DNA of 9,728 bases, taken from assembly GCA_913009865.1 (NCBI GenBank), contig CAJVYK010000068.1, forward strand, positions 1 through 9,728. Direction: 5' to 3'. Both the position numbers and the translations under genes were made by a program. This DNA comes from an uncultured bacterium (GTDB lineage Bacteria; Planctomycetota; Phycisphaerae; Sedimentisphaerales; Anaerobacaceae). Shown in pieces: positions 5,328 to 9,728 of this stretch. Each line of letters starts with the position of its first letter. Position 1 is the first letter of the stretch. The notes under the pieces were generated by a model. It was not told where the DNA came from. It did not search any database and saw only the letters and a program-made list of their open reading frames with translations.

Positions 5328-7133
5328 ATGTGTAGAAAATCGTTTTTGTTAATTTCTCTTGTCCTGCTGCTGGGCCTGGTTGTAGAGACCGTAGTTGCTG
5401 GTGTTGACCCTAATACCGACCCTAATCTTGTCGGCTTCTGGAGGTTTGAGGATGGCTCTGGCCTTACTGCCGTAGATTCAAGCGCTTACTACGGTCGTGA
5501 CGGCACGTTGATTAATATGGATGGCACTACCGAGTGGGTTGCCGGAAAGGCAGGCGGGGCGCTGGACTTCGACGGCACGGAGGACTATGTGCATATAGCC
5601 GACTATAACGGTGTTCTCGGTAATGACCCGCGAACCGCAATGTTCTGGCTCAAGGCACCGGCGTCAGTTGGAGGTTATCCGGATGGTGACTGGTTTCGCT
5701 CCGTCCTTGGCTGGGGAACCAATAGCTCGAAGCAAAAGTGGAATATAACCCTTAACTACGGTTGGGTGTTTATATCGACAAAGGGCGCCTGGGCAAAAGC
5801 TGGCCAACAGCTTGTAGCCGACGATACATGGCATCACGTGGCTGTGGTGCTGCCTGATATCAACGACGCAACCGTTGGAGATATCCAGATTTATATAGAC
5901 GGCGTTGCGGAGAATCCCATGGAATATGGTGGTACTACTACTAATATTGTCGACACCAACGCTCCTGATGCGAACGTAAGTAATGTTTATATAGGCCAGT
6001 ACGCGGAAGCTGCACCCGACGATCCCGCTAAGCAGCTCTTCCTTGGCATGATTGACGAAGTCCGCATTTACGACCGTGCTCTGGACGCAAACGAGATAAT
6101 GGCCGCTATGAGATATGAGATTGCGGGACTTGCCTGGAACCCGTACCCTGCTACTTATGCTACAAATGTGAGCAGAAATGTGACCCTTACGTGGTCGCCG
6201 GGAGATTTTGCTGTCAGGCACGATGTGTACTTGGGCACTGATGCAACCGCTGTAGCCGACGCCAACAGAGCTAATCCCCTCGGTGTGCTGGTAAGTCAGA
6301 ACCAGGATGCTAACAGCTATCCTGCCAGCAACCTTGCATTATATCAGACTTACTACTGGCGGATTGATGAGGTCAATGATGCTAACGTTGATAGTCCGTG
6401 GAAAGGCCCTGTATGGGAATTCACGACAAAGGATGCTATTGAGATAGACGATTTTGAGTCGTACACGGGCGCTGGGACCACGGGCGATTCAGATCTGAAG
6501 CTCACATGGACCCAGGAGGGGGAAGCAACGCTGTACCTTATGAACGGTGAAGCACTTGAACCAAGTCACTGGGGGCAGAATGCAATGGAGATATGGTACT
6601 ACAATGGCGGTGGCTATGATTCTTATTCTGCAGGCAGTCGTACGCCCGACACTACGGATTGGACGGCTGACGGTATCGAGACAGTATTATTGTGGTTCAA
6701 GGGTAAAACGATTAATGACGGTGCCGAGTTCTATGTGGAGTTGGAAGATAATCTCGGCGCAATTGCAAAGCTGACATACAACGATGCCAATGGAACTCCG
6801 GATGTTAATGCAATCCAGAATCCGGACTGGTCGCGATGGATGATCGACCTGCAGGACTTTGTTGATGCAAACAACGTGGACCTGGGGAACGTCGCAAGGT
6901 TTGCTGTTGGTATTGGTGACAAGGATGCCGCTCCCCCCGCGTCAAGAGTTGACGGTTATGTGTACATTGACGATATCAGGATAAAAACACCCCATTGCTA
7001 TGCATGGGATGCGGCTTTTGGTGGTTCAAATTGGCCGGATGTTGATATCAACCGCGATTGTGTGGTTGATTTCGAGGACCTTGGTATCATGGTGAATAAC
7101 TGGCTTGGTACGGGAATATCCGCAGTTCCATAA
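5328..7133 (+). CDS. Secreted LamG-domain protein with dockerin-like C-terminal loop (second paralogue)
   Basis: A 601-residue exported protein with the same plan as the gene before it. Signal peptide 1-24 (MCRKSFLLISLVLLLGLVVETVVA). LamG-type jelly roll about 34-264 (GFWRFEDGSG, GALDFDGTEDYVHI, DDTWHHV at 165-171, IYIDG at 188-192, MIDEVRIYDRAL at 241-252). FN3-like module about 270-368 (VTLTWSPG, TYYWRIDEVNDAN, WEFTTK). Carbohydrate-binding-like domain about 371-553 (DDFESYTG, HWGQNAMEIWYYN, FYVELEDN, GYVYIDDIRI). The terminal DVDINRDCVVDFEDLGIMVNNW (571-592) is one dockerin-like calcium loop; C557 and C578 match the Cys pair of the paralogue. Both proteins end in TG(I/M)SAV plus one residue. 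The main difference is extra residues in the third domain. It has seven DAN tripeptides. Binding target unknown; no enzyme motif seen. Transcription probably ends at the hairpin 29 bp after the stop. Confidence 0.85.
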   Translation: MCRKSFLLISLVLLLGLVVETVVAGVDPNTDPNLVGFWRFEDGSGLTAVDSSAYYGRDGTLINMDGTTEWVAGKAGGALDFDGTEDYVHIADYNGVLGNDPRTAMFWLKAPASVGGYPDGDWFRSVLGWGTNSSKQKWNITLNYGWVFISTKGAWAKAGQQLVADDTWHHVAVVLPDINDATVGDIQIYIDGVAENPMEYGGTTTNIVDTNAPDANVSNVYIGQYAEAAPDDPAKQLFLGMIDEVRIYDRALDANEIMAAMRYEIAGLAWNPYPATYATNVSRNVTLTWSPGDFAVRHDVYLGTDATAVADANRANPLGVLVSQNQDANSYPASNLALYQTYYWRIDEVNDANVDSPWKGPVWEFTTKDAIEIDDFESYTGAGTTGDSDLKLTWTQEGEATLYLMNGEALEPSHWGQNAMEIWYYNGGGYDSYSAGSRTPDTTDWTADGIETVLLWFKGKTINDGAEFYVELEDNLGAIAKLTYNDANGTPDVNAIQNPDWSRWMIDLQDFVDANNVDLGNVARFAVGIGDKDAAPPASRVDGYVYIDDIRIKTPHCYAWDAAFGGSNWPDVDINRDCVVDFEDLGIMVNNWLGTGISAVP

Positions 7134-7161
7134 CCAGTATCAATTGAGTTTGTACCAATTT

Positions 7162-7195
7162 CGGGGCCTATACTGATTATTCGGTATAGGCCCCG
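7162..7195 (+). terminator. Terminator-like hairpin after the LamG pair
   Basis: CGGGGCCTATAC (7162-7173) and GTATAGGCCCCG (7184-7195) are perfectly complementary over 12 bp, with a 10-nt loop. The following GTTGTATTT is only moderately T-rich. The position 28 nt after the stop codon supports a transcription terminator for the two-gene unit. Confidence 0.75.
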
Positions 7196-7205
7196 GTTGT
7201 ATTTA

Positions 7206-7381
7206 GAAGCCATCCCAAAACCTCATTTGGTCTGCAAATGGCTCTTTTGTCGTCTGGACAAAAGTCGGCCTGCTCCTTAGGGGCCTGCATCGGAATAGCT
7301 ATGACTATGCCTGCTTCGGCCTCCTTGCCAGATGCTAAAAGTTCTCATTTTCGTCATCAAAGCAGGTTTTGGGATGACTTC
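7206..7381. mobile_element. MITE-like fold-back element 1 (176 bp)
   Basis: The ends are inverted repeats: AGAAGCCATCCCAAAACCT at 7205-7223 against the complement of AGGTTTTGGGATGACTTCT at 7364-7382, matching at 18 of 19 positions. The inner halves also mirror each other loosely up to a central ATAGCTAT (7295-7302), and a local stem CTTTTGTC/GACAAAAG lies at 7244-7264. No transposase is encoded. Flanks are TTA (7203-7205) and TCA (7382-7384), which would fit a TNA target with one changed base. Size and ends resemble the second element at 7666. An ORF crossing it (7238-7474) has no family features and is not annotated. Confidence 0.7.
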
Positions 7382-7528
7382 TCATATTACCGCCTCGCTT
7401 TGCTCAAGGGCAAGGATGTGTATTGCGTAGTGGGGAGGTGGCCCGACGGTTGGACGGCGAGTGAGTGTAAGTAGTGGGTCGTAGTTTGGTGGACGGCATT
7501 CCAGCATCCCCATTTCTCGTAAATGGTC
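7382..7528. other. Unassigned stretch between MITE 1 and a promoter
   Basis: No gene supported. It holds a GGTGGCCCGACGGTTGGACG segment and a second GGTGGACGG at 7490-7498, so short GGACGGC-type repeats are present. The coding potential that runs in from the MITE ends at 7474. Confidence 0.4.
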
Positions 7529-7556
7529 TTGACCGCGGGATATAAAAGTGTATAAT
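7529..7556 (+). promoter_or_regulatory. Sigma70-like promoter upstream of the third LamG gene
   Basis: TTGACC (7529-7534), a 16-bp spacer, and a perfect TATAAT (7551-7556). It points toward the 20-codon ORF at 7603 and the LamG gene at 7885. It is the only good promoter match seen between the terminator at 7162 and that gene. Confidence 0.55.
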
Positions 7557-7602
7557 TGTATCGTCTTTTGCAGCTTTTCTATGGGTAAAGCATGGAGGAT
7601 AA

Positions 7603-7665
7603 ATGCAATTCTATCAATTCAATCCTGCGGAATTTTATGAGGAAGTATCGGTGCGAGCAGATTAA
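7603..7665 (+). CDS. Possible 20-codon small ORF or leader peptide
   Basis: ATG 7603 is preceded by GGAGG at 7594-7598 with a four-base gap, and lies 47 nt past the TATAAT of a promoter. The peptide starts MQFYQFNPAEF and is acidic and aromatic, with no signal sequence. Its TAA stop (7663-7665) coincides with the target-site copy next to MITE 2, so the same stop would have existed before insertion. An overlapping frame from ATG 7592 gives 29 codons with a poorer RBS. I know of no homologue; it may be a real small protein, a leader peptide of the LamG gene, or chance. Confidence 0.3.
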   Translation: MQFYQFNPAEFYEEVSVRAD

Positions 7666-7842
7666 GAGCCTATCCGAATAACCCACTCTATTACGGCCGG
7701 CTGCAAAGTCCGATGCCTGCGTTGTCGAGTCAAAATCGTCCTCAACGTAGCTTTGGCTACGCCTGCGGCGATTTTGCCACTGCCGTCTTGGCCTCGAACT
7801 TTTCGCTCTGCCTCATAACGACCCGGTTATTCGGATAGACTC
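7666..7842. mobile_element. MITE-like fold-back element 2 (177 bp)
   Basis: Terminal inverted repeats GAGCCTATCCGAATAACC (7666-7683) and GGTTATTCGGATAGACTC (7825-7842) match at all but one position. Exact TAA copies flank the element (7663-7665 and 7843-7845), consistent with a 3-bp TNA target duplication as known for some IS5-family groups. The two halves are imperfect mirror images over nearly the whole length, centred on CGTAGC-TTTG-GCTACG at 7746-7761, with AAAATCG/CGATTTT further out. No transposase is encoded, so it would need one from elsewhere. It is more GC-rich than its surroundings. It lies between promoter 7529 and the LamG gene at 7885, so its transcript would form a long hairpin in that leader. 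Confidence 0.8.
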
Positions 7843-7884
7843 TAAGCCGTGAAAATAAAGAATTTTTGAAGAAAGGGCAGGAAA

Positions 7885-9498
7885 ATGAAGACAGGGAAAA
7901 ATTTAGGTCTGGCAATGGTGGCAGTGTTGGGGCTGATAATTTTTGCGACATCAGCAAATGGCGGTGTGATATTTTCAGACGATTTCGAAAGCGGTTCACT
8001 TGCCCAATGGATTGTCGGAGGCCGACAACTACATTCGCATGGTGGTATGAGTATAGCTGAAATTGTCAATAGAAACGGCAGCCAGATGGCCCATCTGCAT
8101 CAAAGTGACTTTACCGAGATAACCATAGAAAAAATGTTCGATTATAATCCCTGCCTTACCTTCAGTTTTGATATGAAAATTAGCGTGTCCTCAGATGCCG
8201 GTCTAACGGATGATGATTATGCAAGTGCAGGTGCTTACTTTGATTTTTTGGATAGTTCGGAAGAAGTAATTGGCACAGTGAGGTATATACACTCGACATC
8301 TTCCTACCCTTTTACTACTTACAATTCAGCACCTCACCGCCAATATATTGCCCTGCCGGACAATGGCGGTTTACAATCTTACACTTTTAATATCCAGGAT
8401 ATTTTATCTAACATAGAGATAGATACCAATTCTATTGCTTCGGTTAACTTTTATTTCAATGCTTACAATTCTGGCTGGGGCCACAATATGAGTTCTGATG
8501 TCTGGGTGGATAACATTACAGTTAACTCCGAACTGGCTGATATCGCGGTTATTAGTATTCAGCAAGCTATAGCTGAGAAAGAGGAGGCGTTGGAAAGGGT
8601 CGATGCTGCTTTAGAGAAGGAGTGGGCGGCGTATGATGCGCTTGAGGAACTGCTTGAGAGCGGTGATTATGGCGATTTAAGTAAGGGCGATATAATCAAA
8701 GCCAGGCAGAAGATTCTTCCTGCAATACAGCAGGAAGAGCAGGCCATAGATGCATTGGGAAAAAGCATTGAAAAGCTCCGAAGTGCATTAACAGCTTTAG
8801 GCCTTGAGCCGGAGATGGACCCTAATCTGGCAGCGTACTGGAAGTTCGACGAAGGCCAGGGAGATACAGCTTATGATTCAGCCGGCGACAATGATGGAAC
8901 TATCTACGGAGCAGAATGGACAACCGGCCAAGTTGATGGCGCATTGAGCTTTGATGGCGATGACGATTATGTCAACTTAGATGCTCACATTGGAGACTAT
9001 GAAAACTTATCCACTGGAACCTTGTGTATTTGGATTAAAAAAGAAAATACAGGGAATGTTGGTATATTTTTTTCTTCCAGTGATGGTGGAGATAATTACA
9101 GTTCTATGTATTTTGCCAAAATGCCCGATGAAAAGATAAAAATAAGAATCTCCGAAAATAATACTTCTAAATTATACTGGAATTCTGACAGTGTTCTGCC
9201 TTTTGGCTGGCATCATTTTGCCTACACTACTGATTCCTCGGGACACAGCGTCTATCTTGATGGAGTGCCTCTCACAGGGTCTTATACGGTAGGTTCTCCT
9301 TCGACAAGTGCCTTTTTCAGTCATATACCTAACCAGGATACTATAAGAATTGGAAACCTGCATAAAACTGATAACGACTATTTCCATTGGGATGGCTTAA
9401 TCGACGAAGTTGCAATCTACAACAGGGCTTTATCTGCTGACCAAATTCAGCAGCTTTATCAGGATGCGTTGGGTGGACAGGGTAAAGGCAAGAAGTAG
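7885..9498 (+). CDS. Secreted jelly-roll / coiled-coil / LamG protein
   Basis: A 537-residue exported protein. Residues 1-26 are a signal peptide (MKTGKNLGLAMVAVLGLIIFATSANG). Residues about 28-216 look like a beta jelly roll (IFSDDFESGSLAQW at 29-42, SDVWVDNITV at 204-213). About 219-305 is a charged helical stretch, probably a coiled coil (EKEEALERVDAALEKEW; QQEEQAIDALGKSIEKL). About 314-528 is a LamG domain (LAAYWKFDEGQGD, GALSFDGDDDYVNL, GWHHFAY at 441-447, VYLDG at 456-460, LIDEVAIYNRAL at 505-516). The end is GGQGKGKK. Unlike the two upstream genes it has no dockerin-like loop and no FN3-like module, and DAN repeats are absent, so it is not a recent copy of them. AAAGGG at 7872-7877 or AGG at 7879-7881 serves as RBS. 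The function is likely binding or assembly outside the cytoplasm; no catalytic site is visible. Confidence 0.85.
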   Translation: MKTGKNLGLAMVAVLGLIIFATSANGGVIFSDDFESGSLAQWIVGGRQLHSHGGMSIAEIVNRNGSQMAHLHQSDFTEITIEKMFDYNPCLTFSFDMKISVSSDAGLTDDDYASAGAYFDFLDSSEEVIGTVRYIHSTSSYPFTTYNSAPHRQYIALPDNGGLQSYTFNIQDILSNIEIDTNSIASVNFYFNAYNSGWGHNMSSDVWVDNITVNSELADIAVISIQQAIAEKEEALERVDAALEKEWAAYDALEELLESGDYGDLSKGDIIKARQKILPAIQQEEQAIDALGKSIEKLRSALTALGLEPEMDPNLAAYWKFDEGQGDTAYDSAGDNDGTIYGAEWTTGQVDGALSFDGDDDYVNLDAHIGDYENLSTGTLCIWIKKENTGNVGIFFSSSDGGDNYSSMYFAKMPDEKIKIRISENNTSKLYWNSDSVLPFGWHHFAYTTDSSGHSVYLDGVPLTGSYTVGSPSTSAFFSHIPNQDTIRIGNLHKTDNDYFHWDGLIDEVAIYNRALSADQIQQLYQDALGGQGKGKK

Positions 9499-9585
9499 TT
9501 GAAAGGCACAACAGAAGTTGAAAAGCGGGTTCAAGAGTGGCTCTTAGAAGACCTCTTGTGCTGCACCTAACCTCGGTGACCGAAA

Positions 9586-9622
9586 AAAGGCGTGGTTTCG
9601 TTTGTTGCGAGGCCACGCCTTT
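9586..9622 (+). terminator. Terminator-like hairpin after the third LamG gene
   Basis: AAAGGCGTGG (9586-9595) pairs perfectly with CCACGCCTTT (9613-9622) around a 17-nt loop. An A6 run (9583-9588) opens the left arm and TTTGCTGTTT spans and follows the end of the right arm, so it could work in either direction. It lies 88 nt after the LamG stop codon. Confidence 0.65.
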
Positions 9623-9728
9623 GCTGTTTGGCCTGGGTGGATTTCAGAAGAAAAAAGGCGTAGATCGCTTTGGGGGCGTTTCGCTCGGGTAAAAACATCT
9701 GGTTGCATATCTTAGAGGGAGATCGGAA
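9623..9728. other. Unassigned right edge
   Basis: No gene is supported in the last 106 bases. A second AAAAAAGGCGT occurs at 9651-9661, echoing the left arm of the hairpin just upstream. The final nine bases, AGATCGGAA, equal the first nine of the standard Illumina adapter. Confidence 0.4.

Noticed and set aside
7238..7474. 78-codon + strand ORF between the LamG genes
   Set aside because: Its first two-thirds lie inside MITE 1 and are part of the inverted-repeat structure. There is no RBS, no recognisable domain and the composition is odd. It is best explained as chance reading through the element.
3476..9498. Glycoside hydrolase or sulfatase domain in the LamG proteins
   Set aside because: No catalytic motif of a familiar carbohydrate-active enzyme or sulfatase (such as C-x-P-S-R) was found. 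Only binding-type and structural domains are supported.

Overview
The window looks like one contig end or interior from a planctomycete, most likely of the class Phycisphaerae (Sedimentisphaerales-like). Nothing here proves the taxon. The inference rests on the large secreted LamG proteins, their single dockerin-like C-terminal loop (GDVNNDCVIDFKD...W), the recurrent TYYWR(V/I)DEVNDAN...W.FTT domain, and short intergenic repeats of a kind common in such genomes. All real genes lie on the + strand.

Positions 1-2846 are a housekeeping segment. It holds the 3' end of a short-chain dehydrogenase resembling pteridine reductases, then pgsA (phosphatidylglycerophosphate synthase), ribBA (bifunctional riboflavin enzyme) and a small exported, possibly lipidated, protein of unknown function. 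The junctions before and after pgsA carry repeats: a heptanucleotide tandem array, a dispersed 'GTCATTCTGAGCG' element, and a 150-bp imperfect inverted repeat.

Positions 2847-3475 are a long gene-free region. It contains a sigma70-like promoter (TTGACA-N18-TATAAG), two operator-like 21-bp direct repeats just downstream, and a leader of about 400 nt with several hairpins and repeated Shine-Dalgarno-like motifs.

Positions 3476-7133 hold two tandem paralogues that kept the same ribosome binding site and first codons. Each encodes signal peptide, LamG lectin-like domain, FN3-like domain, a beta-rich carbohydrate-binding-like domain and a dockerin-like single calcium loop. They are probably one transcript, ending at a 12-bp stem terminator at 7162-7195.

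Positions 7196-7884 carry two fold-back MITE-like elements of nearly equal size (176 and 177 bp, TNA-type target sites). They flank a promoter and a 20-codon ORF. The second MITE sits in the presumed 5' leader of the last gene.

Positions 7885-9498 encode a third secreted protein: jelly-roll domain, coiled coil, LamG, and a basic tail without the dockerin-like loop. It is followed by a terminator-like hairpin. The final nine bases match the start of the common Illumina adapter, so the window edge may be a contig end.

The secreted LamG proteins may act together in polysaccharide binding or surface assembly. No catalytic domain is visible in any of them, so their substrate and function are unknown.
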